18,583 nucleotides of DNA. Source: Oscillospiraceae bacterium. Its GTDB lineage: Bacteria; Bacillota; Clostridia; Oscillospirales; Oscillospiraceae. Every line of letters begins with the position of its first letter. Positions within the stretch are counted from its first letter, which is position 1. Both the position numbers and the translations under genes were made by a program. Of the stretch, positions 1 through 7,498 are shown piece after piece. Below the pieces are notes generated by a model. It was not told where the DNA came from. It made no database searches and saw nothing but the letters and a program-made list of their open reading frames with translations. The stretch is from assembly GCA_016290695.1 (NCBI GenBank), contig JAEEUX010000017.1, positions 1-18,583 on the forward strand, read 5' to 3'.

Positions 1-468
1 CGAGCTGCCGCTTCGCGCCAAATAAACGCAGGCACCCGCCGCCTTAGCGCCCTTTACGCCGTCGGGGTGATTATGGGTAGGAAGCGCGGAAAGCTCGGCA
101 AGCTTGAGCGCCTCGGGCAGCGACTGCGCGACCCATCCCACGGGCGAAACGCGCATGGCGGAGCCGTTGCCGAAGCTGTTATACGGCGGCATATCGTCGC
201 TCATAAGCCACCGCTTGAACATCCCGCCGTAGCCCGCGTTGAAGTGGCGGCGCCCAAGCTCGCGCATTTTCGCGGTAACGGTTTTTGAAAATATCTCATA
301 ATCCCGCCCCGAGGAAAGATATTCAAGGCAGGCGGAGGCGACGGCTGCGCTCATTACGGTGTCGTCCGTAAAGCGGCAGCCGGACTGAAAAAACGGAAAA
401 TCTTTTGCTTTAGTGGGTGAAAACTCAAAAATCGAACCGACGATATCACCGATGACAGCTCCAAGCAT
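1..468 (-). CDS. ADP-ribosylglycohydrolase family protein (3' end cut by window)
   Basis: Reading the minus strand from an ATG at 468 gives an uninterrupted 156-residue N-terminal part that runs off the window. It opens with GAVIGDIVGSIFE and has the family's metal-binding motif FTDDTVM (residues 33-39, Asp35/Asp36). FGNGSAMRVSPVGW (99-112) and the THNHPDGVKGA stretch (131-141) follow, all typical of the DraG/ADP-ribosylglycohydrolase fold. Family members remove ADP-ribose from proteins or hydrolyse related ADP-ribose conjugates using two Mg ions; the actual substrate here cannot be told. The start is set by a GGAGGT ribosome site (475-480) seven bases upstream. The gene is divergent from the preQ1-controlled transporter gene. 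The second metal-binding Asp cluster expected near the C-terminus lies outside the window. Confidence 0.88.
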   Translation of the reverse strand, partial: MLGAVIGDIVGSIFEFSPTKAKDFPFFQSGCRFTDDTVMSAAVASACLEYLSSGRDYEIFSKTVTAKMRELGRRHFNAGYGGMFKRWLMSDDMPPYNSFGNGSAMRVSPVGWVAQSLPEALKLAELSALPTHNHPDGVKGAKAAGACVYLARSGSS

Positions 469-491
469 TTGATTACCTCCAAAATTTAGTG

Positions 492-520
492 TTGCATTTT
501 CCTATACTTTACGTTATAAT
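492..520 (+). promoter_or_regulatory. Sigma-A-type promoter for the preQ1 riboswitch transcript
   Basis: TTGCAT at 492-497 and a perfect TATAAT at 515-520 are separated by 17 bp. Transcription would start near 527, about 23 nt before the riboswitch stem. Confidence 0.75.
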
Positions 521-547
521 ACATCGAAAAGCGCAATCAGCGCTCCA

Positions 548-590
548 TACGACAGTTCGTGACCATCCTGTCGATAAACAAAACTACGGG
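548..590 (+). ncRNA. Class I preQ1 riboswitch aptamer
   Basis: A six-base-pair stem (CGACAG 550-555 with CTGTCG 568-573) closes a 12-nt loop, TTCGTGACCATC. An A-rich tail follows, ATAAACAAAACTACGGG (574-590). This is the compact H-type pseudoknot layout of preQ1-I aptamers, and the tail closely resembles that of the Thermoanaerobacter aptamer as I recall it. Loop bases CGTG (558-561) can pair with tail bases TACG (585-588) to form the pseudoknot, including one G-U pair. The downstream gene is a queuosine-precursor transporter, the usual target. Ligand binding itself is inferred. Confidence 0.85.
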
Positions 591-594
591 CTTT

Positions 595-641
595 GCCGGG
601 GGATAACTCCGGCCTTTTGGCGCCGTATGGCGTCTTTTTTT
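595..641 (+). terminator. preQ1-controlled transcription attenuator
   Basis: Two hairpins follow the aptamer. The first is GCCGGGG (595-601) with CTCCGGC (607-613), loop GATAA. The second is GGCGCC (619-624) with GGCGTC (629-634), loop GTAT, followed directly by seven T (635-641), a standard intrinsic terminator. The aptamer tail TACGG (585-589) is complementary to CCGTA (623-627) inside the terminator. Sequestering the tail by ligand should therefore free the terminator, an OFF switch. Confidence 0.8.
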
Positions 642-661
642 ATCCCGAGAAAGAGGAAAGA

Positions 662-1375
662 ATGAGAAACGAAATACTCCTTATCCTGTCCCTTGTGTTC
701 ATCTTCGGCTGTACGCTCCCGGCATATAAATTCTTCGGGAAAAGCGGACTATATTGCATGACAGCCGCCGTTACCGTCCTCGCAAACATCGAGGTCTTGC
801 TCATGGTAAAAGCCTTCGGCATGGAGCAGACGCTTGGAAACGTCCTTTTTGCATCGACCTTCCTGATAACGGATATACTCAGCGAGAACGAGGGGAAGAA
901 GGCCGCAAACAGGGCCGTTACCATCGGAATAATAAGCTCGCTGTTCTTTGTTATAATCTCGCAGTCATGGCTGCTCTATACTCCGAGCGAGAGCGACTGG
1001 GCTTCCTCGTCCTTCCATACGATATTTGAGGCGACGCCGCGCATCATCGCCGCGAGCGTGATAGTATACGCCGTGTCTCAGCGCTTCGACGTTTGGCTTT
1101 ATCATAAGTGGTGGGGATTTACCGAGCGCAAGCTTGGCAACAGAAGGGCCGGGCTCTGGCTGAGAAACAACGGCTCGACGCTCATTTCGCAGCTTATTAA
1201 CAGCGTCCTTTACAACGTTCTCGCCTTCGCGGGAACCTATTCCACCGGCACGCTCATTACGATCTGCCTTTCGACCTATCTCATCTACGTCTTCACATCG
1301 CTTCTCGATACGCCTGTCGTTTACATCGCTCGCCGTATGAAGAAGAAGGAAGAAACGGAATCACTCGCGGCTTAA
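662..1375 (+). CDS. Queuosine precursor transporter (VUT / YhhQ family)
   Basis: A 237-residue integral membrane protein with six or so hydrophobic segments, of the VUT/YhhQ (COG1738) family that imports queuosine precursors such as preQ0/preQ1. Diagnostic features are the TFLITDILSENEGKKAA region (residues 66-82) and the conserved region with LRNNGSTLISQ and a following hydrophobic SVLYNVLAF. An in-frame ATG exists at 593, but it lies inside the attenuator. The start at 662 is preferred because an AGGAAAG-like ribosome site sits just upstream and the protein then begins with a hydrophobic helix. Expression is expected to fall when preQ1 is plentiful, through the riboswitch and terminator upstream. 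The 3' end overlaps the convergent helicase gene by 15 bp. Precise substrate (preQ0, preQ1 or queuine) is not resolved by sequence. Confidence 0.9.
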   Translation: MRNEILLILSLVFIFGCTLPAYKFFGKSGLYCMTAAVTVLANIEVLLMVKAFGMEQTLGNVLFASTFLITDILSENEGKKAANRAVTIGIISSLFFVIISQSWLLYTPSESDWASSSFHTIFEATPRIIAASVIVYAVSQRFDVWLYHKWWGFTERKLGNRRAGLWLRNNGSTLISQLINSVLYNVLAFAGTYSTGTLITICLSTYLIYVFTSLLDTPVVYIARRMKKKEETESLAA

Positions 1376-3508
1376 TTTCGCCTTAAAGCTTATCCTTCGC
1401 GTCGTGGGAAGAGCGTCGTATTTGATGATATAGGCGCTCTTATCCATGTCGATGTCCACTATTTCGCCGGGGCCCATTATTTCGTGGCGTATCCTGTCGC
1501 CCGGCTTGAAGAGCGCGCCGCCGTCGTCGCCGGAAAGACCCGATTCGCTGAGAGATATTGCGCCGAGCGCTTCGCTGACAAGTCCGGCGTCAAGCTCTGT
1601 GGTGTAAGTAAGATTTTCCCTGCCGGCGTTAAAAATGAAGCGGGATGGATAACGGTATGAGCCGTCGAGATTCCGGCCCTCCGCGTCCGAGAGAAAGAGC
1701 CGCTTTTTTGCGCGTGTAACGGCGACGAAGGCAAGCCTGCGTTCCTCCTCCATCGCGGCCTGAGATTTCGTCTTGCGGGAGGGGAAGATGCCTTCGTTCA
1801 GCCCGCAGAGGAAGACGTTATCGAATTCAAGACCCTTCGCAGTATGTACAGTCATGAGCTTGACGGCGTTTTTGCTGTCGGCAAGGTCGAGAGAATTTAA
1901 AAGCGCTGCGTGCATGAGAAAATCCTCCGCCGAGGATTCTTCCCCGTTCGAGGTCTCGTATTCGTGGACGGCCTGCTTGAGCTCGGCGAGGTTATCGAGG
2001 CGTATCTGGCTGCCCTCAAGGCGCAGCGCCGCTTCGTAGCCGCTTGCGTCAAGCACAAGGCTCAATAGCTCCGAGGCCTGCATGGAGGAGCTGTCGGCAA
2101 AATTCTCAACAAGGGAAATGAATTTCTTTGCCTTTGTGTTTGCAAATAGCTCTGTGTCTGCATTGTTTACCAGCGCTTCGTACAGCGTCGAGCCATGCTC
2201 GGCGCTGTATTCCTGCAAGGCCTTCAGGCGCCTCTGTCCGATATTTCGCTTCGGCGTGTTGACTATGCGCAGGAAGGATAGGTCGTCCCGGAAGACTATC
2301 ATTCTCAGATACGCGAGCGCGTCCTTTATCTCCGCGCGGTCAAAGAAGCTCGTCCCGCTGTATAGCGTGTAGGGCAGCTCCTCGGCGATGAAAACGTCCT
2401 CCAGCGCGCGTGAAACGTAGTGCGCGCGGTAGAGAACGGCGCAGTCCGAGAGCTTAACGCCGCCCGCCTCCAATTCACGGATTTTGTCCGCGATCCATTT
2501 TGCCTCGTCCGCATTCGTTTTCAGATGGCTGTATAATGGTTTCTCGCCGTCCGAAAGCGTGGGGATGAGGTCTTTTTTTATCCTTTTCTCGTTGGCGGAA
2601 ATGAGCGTATTCGCGGCGTTTATTATCTGCGGCGTCGAGTGATAATTGGACATCATCATTATCGTTTTTACATTGGGGAAATCCTTCTCAAAGTCGAGGA
2701 TATAGCGGACGCTCGCGCCGCGCCATGTGTAGATGGTCTGGTCGGGGTCGCCGACGATGAAAAGATTGTTGTGACCGGGGCAGAGCTTGCGCATGAGGCG
2801 GTATTGCAGGTCGTCAATGTCCTGATATTCGTCTATCATTATATATTCGAGCCTGTCCTGCCATTTGAGGCGGACGGCCTCGTTTGAGTCAAAAATGTAG
2901 ATTACGAAGTTTATAAGGTCGTTATAATCGAGAGCGAAGCACTTTTTCTCCTGATAAACATAGCCCCAGAAGATTATATCGTCCGTGTCCTGAGCGCTGA
3001 GATATTTTTCTCGCAGCTCATCCAGAGAAAGAGAAAGCATATATTCGTAATAGAGCGGCATTGTGAAGGTCTTGCGAATTTCAATCATGTCGCGCGCGGA
3101 GGAAAAGGTGCGGTCACGCATACTGAGGCCGCGTTCCTCATAGATTATAGCCAGCATACGGTCGATGTCCGCGTTATCGAGGACGATGAAATTTTTCGGG
3201 TATGAGACGGAGTTTATATCCTCCTGCAAAACGGAGACGCAAAAGCTGTGGAAGGTGCTTATGTAGCCCGTGTCGTTATCTCCAAGCAGGCTACGGATGC
3301 GTTTTTTCATCTCGGCGGCGGACTTGTTTGAGAATGTGACGCATAAGATGTTGGAGGGGAGTATACCGAGCTCGTTGACAAGATATGCGAAACGGTGGGC
3401 GAGTGCCCGCGTTTTGCCGGAGCCGGCGCCTGCGATGACGCGGATATAGCCCTCGGTTGAGCGCACTGCTTCGGTTTGCTGTGGGTTAAGACCGGCGAAT
3501 ATATCCAT
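1361..3508 (-). CDS. pcrA: UvrD/PcrA-type superfamily 1 DNA helicase
   Basis: A 715-residue SF1A 3'-5' DNA helicase that unwinds DNA in repair and replication-fork maintenance. Motifs appear in order: Q motif LNPQQTEAV (7-15), Walker A AGAGSGKT (26-33), TFSNKSAAEMKKR (58-70), Walker B IDEYQD (225-230) and GDPDQTIYTWRGA (253-265). Motif V (TVHTAKGLEFDNVF) and motif VI (VAVTRAKKRLFLS) follow. The C-terminus has the Tudor-like segment FKPGDRIRHEIMGPGEIVDI, which in PcrA contacts RNA polymerase. Length is normal for PcrA. The ATG at 3508 follows a GGGAG ribosome site. The last codons overlap the convergent transporter gene. The family is sure; PcrA versus another UvrD paralogue is likely but not proven. 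Confidence 0.93.
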   Translation of the reverse strand: MDIFAGLNPQQTEAVRSTEGYIRVIAGAGSGKTRALAHRFAYLVNELGILPSNILCVTFSNKSAAEMKKRIRSLLGDNDTGYISTFHSFCVSVLQEDINSVSYPKNFIVLDNADIDRMLAIIYEERGLSMRDRTFSSARDMIEIRKTFTMPLYYEYMLSLSLDELREKYLSAQDTDDIIFWGYVYQEKKCFALDYNDLINFVIYIFDSNEAVRLKWQDRLEYIMIDEYQDIDDLQYRLMRKLCPGHNNLFIVGDPDQTIYTWRGASVRYILDFEKDFPNVKTIMMMSNYHSTPQIINAANTLISANEKRIKKDLIPTLSDGEKPLYSHLKTNADEAKWIADKIRELEAGGVKLSDCAVLYRAHYVSRALEDVFIAEELPYTLYSGTSFFDRAEIKDALAYLRMIVFRDDLSFLRIVNTPKRNIGQRRLKALQEYSAEHGSTLYEALVNNADTELFANTKAKKFISLVENFADSSSMQASELLSLVLDASGYEAALRLEGSQIRLDNLAELKQAVHEYETSNGEESSAEDFLMHAALLNSLDLADSKNAVKLMTVHTAKGLEFDNVFLCGLNEGIFPSRKTKSQAAMEEERRLAFVAVTRAKKRLFLSDAEGRNLDGSYRYPSRFIFNAGRENLTYTTELDAGLVSEALGAISLSESGLSGDDGGALFKPGDRIRHEIMGPGEIVDIDMDKSAYIIKYDALPTTRRISFKAKLSRE

Positions 3509-3527
3509 AAAATTTCATCTCCCGAGC

Positions 3528-3556
3528 TTGTTAATTTATGAGCTTTGGTATATATT
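3528..3556 (+). promoter_or_regulatory. Candidate sigma-A promoter for the HD-gre operon
   Basis: TTGTTA (3528-3533) and TATATT (3551-3556) with a 17-bp spacer lie just upstream of the HD-domain gene and just beyond the divergent helicase start. Confidence 0.55.
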
Positions 3557-3596
3557 ATAGGGTACAGATTTGACCCTTTGGAATGGAGGACGCAAA

Positions 3597-4202
3597 ATGA
3601 CCCGCCTTGAAAAACAGATGGCGTTTATAGAGGAAATCGATAAAATCAAGCACATTACGCGGCAGACCTATCTTGCCGACGGCAGCCGCAAGGAAAACGA
3701 CGCAGAGCATTCATGGCATCTTGCGCTGATGGCGCTTCTTCTTTCGGAGCATGCCGAGCGCGAGGTGGATGTATTGAAGGCCGTTTCGATGGTGCTGGTT
3801 CACGACATTGTGGAGATCGACGCAGGGGACACATATGCCTACGACGCCGAGGCACAGAAAACACAGCACGAACGCGAGCTTCGCGCGGCTGACAGATTGT
3901 TTGCGATATTGCCGGATGACCAGCACGCTAAGCTCAGAGCCTTGTGGGATGAATTTGAAGAAGCGAAATCGCCTGAAGCCTGCTTTGCCCACGCACTCGA
4001 TAATACCCAGCCTGCCATGCTGAATAATGCGTCAAAAGGCATTAGTTGGGAAGAGCATTCGGCCCGCCTTTCAAACATCCTCCGCCGAAACGAAGTGACG
4101 GCTAAGGGCTCAAAAGCGCTTTGGGATTATTCATATAGCAATTTTATAAGGCCGAACGTAGAAAAGGGCATTATCGACGATGATACACAAAAGGAGCAAT
4201 AA
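3597..4202 (+). CDS. HD-domain hydrolase, YfbR / 5'-deoxynucleotidase-like
   Basis: A 201-residue soluble HD-superfamily metal-dependent phosphohydrolase. The motif AEHSWH (residues 36-41) supplies the first metal-binding His38, VHDIVEIDAGD (68-78) supplies the His69-Asp70 pair, and ALDNTQPAML (133-142) holds the distal Asp135. This pattern matches the YfbR/HDDC2 group, which dephosphorylate deoxynucleoside 5'-monophosphates. Nucleotide clean-up is therefore the likely role, but the substrate is inferred from the family. An in-frame ATG exists at 3570, but the ATG at 3597 is preferred because a GGAGGA ribosome site lies directly before it. The stop is two bases before the gre start, so the two genes are almost certainly one transcript and translationally coupled. 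Confidence 0.85.
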   Translation: MTRLEKQMAFIEEIDKIKHITRQTYLADGSRKENDAEHSWHLALMALLLSEHAEREVDVLKAVSMVLVHDIVEIDAGDTYAYDAEAQKTQHERELRAADRLFAILPDDQHAKLRALWDEFEEAKSPEACFAHALDNTQPAMLNNASKGISWEEHSARLSNILRRNEVTAKGSKALWDYSYSNFIRPNVEKGIIDDDTQKEQ

Positions 4203-4204
4203 AA

Positions 4205-4711
4205 ATGCACGACGAGCTTACAAAGGTTGATATAGAAAAGATGAAGCAGGAGCTGGACGAACGGCGCTTCAAGCTCCGCCCAAAGCTTATTGAAGAGGTA
4301 AAAACCGCGCGCGCCTTCGGGGACCTCAGCGAAAACTTCGAGTACAAGGCCGCAAAACGAGAGAAAAACCGCAACGACAGCCGTATTCGGTATCTTGAAA
4401 ACATGATAAAGACAGCCGTTATCATAGAGGCGGAGGAATCGGCAGCGGATGAGGTCGGCCTTTTTGACAGGGTAGAGGTATACCTTGAGGACGAGGGAGA
4501 GACGGAGTTTTTCCAAATCGTCACCACCCTGCGCCAGAATGTCCTCGAAGGCAGAGTCAGCAAGGAATCGCCCATTGGAAAAGCTCTCATGGGGCGCAAA
4601 ACGGGCGAGCGCGTGATGATCAAGGTGAGCGAGGATTATTCCTACGGCGCGGTTATAAAGAGCATAGAAAAGGGCGAAGACCCGGAGAACGTCCCAATAA
4701 GCATATTCTGA
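4205..4711 (+). CDS. GreA/GreB-family transcription elongation factor
   Basis: A 168-residue Gre factor. The N-terminal coiled coil carries the family's tip sequence ARAFGDLSENFEYKAAK (residues 35-51). Its acidic residues Asp40 and Glu43 are the ones that enter the RNA polymerase secondary channel and stimulate cleavage of backtracked RNA. The C-terminal half, from about residue 84, is the FKBP-like domain (VGLFDRVEVYLED to IKSIEKG). Family GreA is usually about 157 residues, so this one is slightly longer, and it may be a second paralogue rather than the housekeeping GreA. The gene starts two bases after the HD hydrolase stop; the AAGGAG ribosome site lies within the 3' end of that gene. Confidence 0.9.
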   Translation: MHDELTKVDIEKMKQELDERRFKLRPKLIEEVKTARAFGDLSENFEYKAAKREKNRNDSRIRYLENMIKTAVIIEAEESAADEVGLFDRVEVYLEDEGETEFFQIVTTLRQNVLEGRVSKESPIGKALMGRKTGERVMIKVSEDYSYGAVIKSIEKGEDPENVPISIF

Positions 4712-4722
4712 ACTCAAGATTT

Positions 4723-4762
4723 ACTCAAAAAATAAGCCGCTTACTGATAAGTAAGCGGCTTA
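4723..4762 (-). terminator. Rho-independent terminator of the membrane-protein gene
   Basis: A 12-bp perfect inverted repeat (4733-4744 with 4751-4762, six-base loop) is followed on the minus strand by a run of six T (4727-4732). It terminates the minus-strand gene ending at 4783. On the plus strand it lacks a T-run, so it would act only weakly for the gre operon. Confidence 0.85.
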
Positions 4763-4782
4763 AAGACTAAATAAGGGGGAAA

Positions 4783-5325
4783 TTACTCTCCGACAGCCGA
4801 AAGATAATAATCGGCAGGTCTGGACTTGATCTCCTTGATGCAGAGAACAAAGTTTACAACACAGACAACGAAAGTGATTGCGATGAGAATAATCTGGATA
4901 ATACGGGTGACGGGATGATTGCAGTATACAGACATGAAATCGGAGGTGAAATAACCGATAAGGCCATAAATGCTGAAAGCGAGGGGGAGAATGGTGGTGC
5001 CGATACCGCGCTTATTGGCACTGGCGATTATTCCGATAATGCCGAGAACAGCCATAAGAAGAACAACGTGAAGCTGTCTGAGACTGATGAACTTAATGTC
5101 CATAACCTTTTCAATCTGGCCGAAGTCAGAGGGAAGCAGAAGAACACCCCAAAGACATTTCGTCGCCTTATAGCCCCTGTGAAGACCGTAATCTGCTTCG
5201 TCATATGTAAAATAGGGAAGCAACCAGGAAAGAAACACAAGAACCATCATGCCTATCATCGCGTAGCGCAGATAATTAATTAATTTTAACTGCTGCAATC
5301 TTTTGTTGTCATTGACCATATCCAT
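4783..5325 (-). CDS. Small four-helix membrane protein of unknown function
   Basis: A 180-residue protein with four predicted membrane segments. In order these are around YAMIGMMVLVFLSWLLPYF, LHVVLLMAVLGIIGIIA, TTILPLAFSIYGLIGYF and IIQIILIAITFVVCVVNF, with a short charged N-terminus and a basic or polar C-terminal tail. I do not recognise the family. A longer reading from 5394 is possible, but the ATG at 5325 has an ideal GGAGGT site (5335-5340) nine bases upstream and the extra N-terminus would cover the promoter. It is a single-gene transcript with its own promoter and terminator. No catalytic or binding motif is visible. Confidence 0.75.
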   Translation of the reverse strand: MDMVNDNKRLQQLKLINYLRYAMIGMMVLVFLSWLLPYFTYDEADYGLHRGYKATKCLWGVLLLPSDFGQIEKVMDIKFISLRQLHVVLLMAVLGIIGIIASANKRGIGTTILPLAFSIYGLIGYFTSDFMSVYCNHPVTRIIQIILIAITFVVCVVNFVLCIKEIKSRPADYYLSAVGE

Positions 5326-5384
5326 TAATGAAAGACCTCCAACATTTTCTGCAAAAATTGACGGTAATTCCGCTTGCTGAAAGT

Positions 5385-5413
5385 AGTTTAGCATAAATGA
5401 ACATTAATTTCAA
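5385..5413 (-). promoter_or_regulatory. Promoter of the membrane-protein gene
   Basis: On the minus strand, TTGAAA (5408-5413) and TAAACT (5385-5390) are separated by 17 bp. Transcription would start near 5378, giving a leader of about 50 nt. Confidence 0.65.
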
Positions 5414-5532
5414 GCATGAAATTTATTATTTTGCATAAAAAGACAATAATTTTTTTTCGCAAGGACTAAAAATTACAAAATACGGTAAAAATGAGCCCAT
5501 GACAGGCCCGTTTTATCCAAATTATGTTTTCC

Positions 5533-5603
5533 TTGCCAAATCTCGTTCGGAGGGTTTATAATAATATATACTTATAGGCAGTTTTTTCAGTAGGCATTAT
5601 AAT
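5533..5603 (+). promoter_or_regulatory. Candidate promoter(s) of the beta-helix lipoprotein gene
   Basis: TTGCCA (5533-5538) and TATAAT (5557-5562) are spaced 18 bp. A second TATAAT lies at 5598-5603 but has only a poor -35 (TAGGCA, 5575-5580). Apart from these and the divergent promoter, I see nothing else in the AT-rich gap between 5395 and 5636. Confidence 0.55.
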
Positions 5604-5636
5604 AGTAAATACAATGTAATAAAAGGAGCGAACAAA

Positions 5637-6977
5637 ATGTCATTCAGCCGAAAAAAACTTTTTCCCGTTTTGATAATAATCTTCGCGCTGTGCGCGTCTC
5701 TGTTTTCCGGATGCGGGGCGAAGATCGAGCCGCAGCAGGGTGATGGCGCCGGAACGGATAATTCCGCCGCCGTGACGCCTGAAGCGCAGAATACAGAAGC
5801 TTCACCCGAACCGGCACAGACGGAAGCGCCCGCCTCGGCGGAGCCCGGCGGAGAAGCCGAGAACAAAGCCGCATCCGAGCCCGTGAAGGACGACGCGGTT
5901 CATGTTAGTTCCGTTGAAGAATTTCTGGACGCGATAGCGCCCAACGCCAAAATCGTCGTTGAGCCGGGTAAATATGATATCACCGCTTTCACTGACGAGC
6001 TTATGATGAAGCCCTCGGTTGACGATTGGCGCGAAAACCATAAATATCTTGAACTGCGCGAATGCTTCGATGGCGTTGAAGTCGTGGTTAAGAACGCCGG
6101 CGGCATGACGATAAGCGGCACAACAGAGATTCCCGAGGATACGGAGTTTACGATAGACCCGCGCTACGCGACGGTTCTCAGCTTTGAAAACTGCGACGAT
6201 ATGCTCATTGAGTATATGAAGTTCGGACATACGGAGAACGGCTCCTGCATGGGCGACGTTCTGTGCTTCAGCAACTGCGCCGATATCCGCCTCAATACGC
6301 TCGATCTCTTCGGCTGCGGCGTTTACGGCCTTACGGCGACGAACGGCTGCGGCGATATAAGCGTATATAATTCTTACATACATAACTGCGAATTCGGGCC
6401 CTTTGACATATACAACAGCCGTGGCAATTTCGTTTTCAGAAAGTGCGTGATGAAGGGCTCCGGCAGCGGCGGCGTATTTCAGGATATCCCCGGCGCGACG
6501 CTTAAATTCGCCGGATGCAGCTTCGGAGAAAACGAGACGAATTCTCTATATTTCTGGAACGAGGAAAGCGTAAGCTTTGAAAACTGCACCTGGAGCGAGA
6601 TTACCCAGTACCCGGATTACGGTGAGGGCTACAACGGATACTATGAGGAGCCCGATTATAACCCCGATTTTTCCGCCTTGAAGATTGCGCCGACGGATGA
6701 AAGCTACCTTGCAAGCTATATTTGGTACGGCCTTGAGGACACCGAGGAGGGTATGCCCGTTTTGAACTTCCGCTATGACGGAACAGCCGAGCTTACAAAT
6801 TTCCATCACGATACGCTTTACCCGAATTGGCGCCTTGAAAACGAGTATGCCGGCGTTCTTGAGGGCGACGGCATATCGGGCAGCTTCACGCTTTACTATA
6901 ACCCCGATCTTGAGGACAGCAATACCTGGCTTTACGTAAAAATCGGAGATTATTCCATGTGGATGTTCTGCTTTTGA
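5637..6977 (+). CDS. Lipoprotein with right-handed parallel beta-helix
   Basis: A 446-residue secreted lipoprotein. Residues 1-25 are a signal peptide ending in the lipobox LFSGC (Cys26 lipidated). A low-complexity Ala/Glu/Pro/Thr linker (about 30-85) follows. VSSVEEFLDAIAPNAKIVVEPGKYDIT (in two halves around residues 92-118) opens a beta-helix whose rungs repeat short hydrophobic-Asn/Cys patterns such as LSFENCDDMLIEYMKFG and VLCFSNCADIRLNTLDLFG up to about 310. The C-terminal 110 residues form another beta-rich domain. Beta-helix proteins of this kind bind or cleave polysaccharide, but I see no catalytic residues to assign. Its AAGGAG site lies eight bases before the ATG. A second lipoprotein follows after 19 bp, probably co-transcribed. 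Confidence 0.8.
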   Translation: MSFSRKKLFPVLIIIFALCASLFSGCGAKIEPQQGDGAGTDNSAAVTPEAQNTEASPEPAQTEAPASAEPGGEAENKAASEPVKDDAVHVSSVEEFLDAIAPNAKIVVEPGKYDITAFTDELMMKPSVDDWRENHKYLELRECFDGVEVVVKNAGGMTISGTTEIPEDTEFTIDPRYATVLSFENCDDMLIEYMKFGHTENGSCMGDVLCFSNCADIRLNTLDLFGCGVYGLTATNGCGDISVYNSYIHNCEFGPFDIYNSRGNFVFRKCVMKGSGSGGVFQDIPGATLKFAGCSFGENETNSLYFWNEESVSFENCTWSEITQYPDYGEGYNGYYEEPDYNPDFSALKIAPTDESYLASYIWYGLEDTEEGMPVLNFRYDGTAELTNFHHDTLYPNWRLENEYAGVLEGDGISGSFTLYYNPDLEDSNTWLYVKIGDYSMWMFCF

Positions 6978-6996
6978 TTAATCGGGGGAGATAATC

Positions 6997-7404
6997 ATGA
7001 CAAATTGGAAAATCAGGCGCGTTTTAGCAGCAGTTTTTGCGCTGTGCCTTATGTTTTCGCTTGCCGCATGCGGTTCGTCCGGCGCTTCGGAAGAGCCGGC
7101 GTCCGGCGGCGCTGACGCGTCGGAGGCGGCGCCCGTGCCCACGATTATCGGTGCGTGGGCGAATAAGGATATGCCGAACTATATTTACTATTTCAACGAG
7201 GACGGAACGGGCTCCTATTACATAGACGGCGGAGAAAGCGATTTCTGGACTTATACCTTCGTCGATAACGGAGACTCCGTAACCCTCGATTACGGCAATG
7301 ATTCGACGCCGAACACCTTTAAGTATAAGCTCGACGGCGACTCCCTTTCCATAACGGACAGCTTTGACGAGTACGTAGATTACGTCCGAATAGGCGAAGG
7401 CTGA
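6997..7404 (+). CDS. Small secreted lipoprotein, lipocalin-like C-terminal domain
   Basis: A 135-residue protein with a basic N-terminus, hydrophobic core and lipobox SLAAC (Cys25), then a Ser/Ala/Glu/Gly linker to about residue 48. The mature domain begins with IIGAWANKD and continues with YYFNEDGTGSYYIDGG, TYTFVDNGDSVTLDY and KYKLDGDSLSI. These are alternating beta strands typical of the short lipocalin-like or DUF5640-like domains common in clostridial lipoproteins ('G-W ... F-DGTG-Y'). Function is unknown. A GGGGGAG ribosome site and the 19-bp spacing to the beta-helix gene suggest they are made together. Confidence 0.75.
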   Translation: MTNWKIRRVLAAVFALCLMFSLAACGSSGASEEPASGGADASEAAPVPTIIGAWANKDMPNYIYYFNEDGTGSYYIDGGESDFWTYTFVDNGDSVTLDYGNDSTPNTFKYKLDGDSLSITDSFDEYVDYVRIGEG

Positions 7405-7436
7405 ACTTTGAAGTTATAGCAATCCATATAAGAAAC

Positions 7437-7460
7437 GCCGCTTCGGGCGGCATATAGTTT
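7437..7460 (+). terminator. Weak hairpin between lipoprotein and spoIIID
   Basis: GCCGC (7437-7441) pairs with GCGGC (7447-7451) across a five-base loop and is followed by a T-containing but interrupted tail (ATATAGTTTT). It may be a weak terminator of the lipoprotein operon. Confidence 0.35.
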
Positions 7461-7498
7461 TCAATTACATCATATATTTCCGTAAGGAAGTGGTGTAT

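Noticed and set aside
7426..7458. Sigma-E promoter for spoIIID (ATATA ... CATATAGT)
   Set aside because: Spacing between the elements is about 20 bp or more, too long, and a hairpin occupies the spacer.
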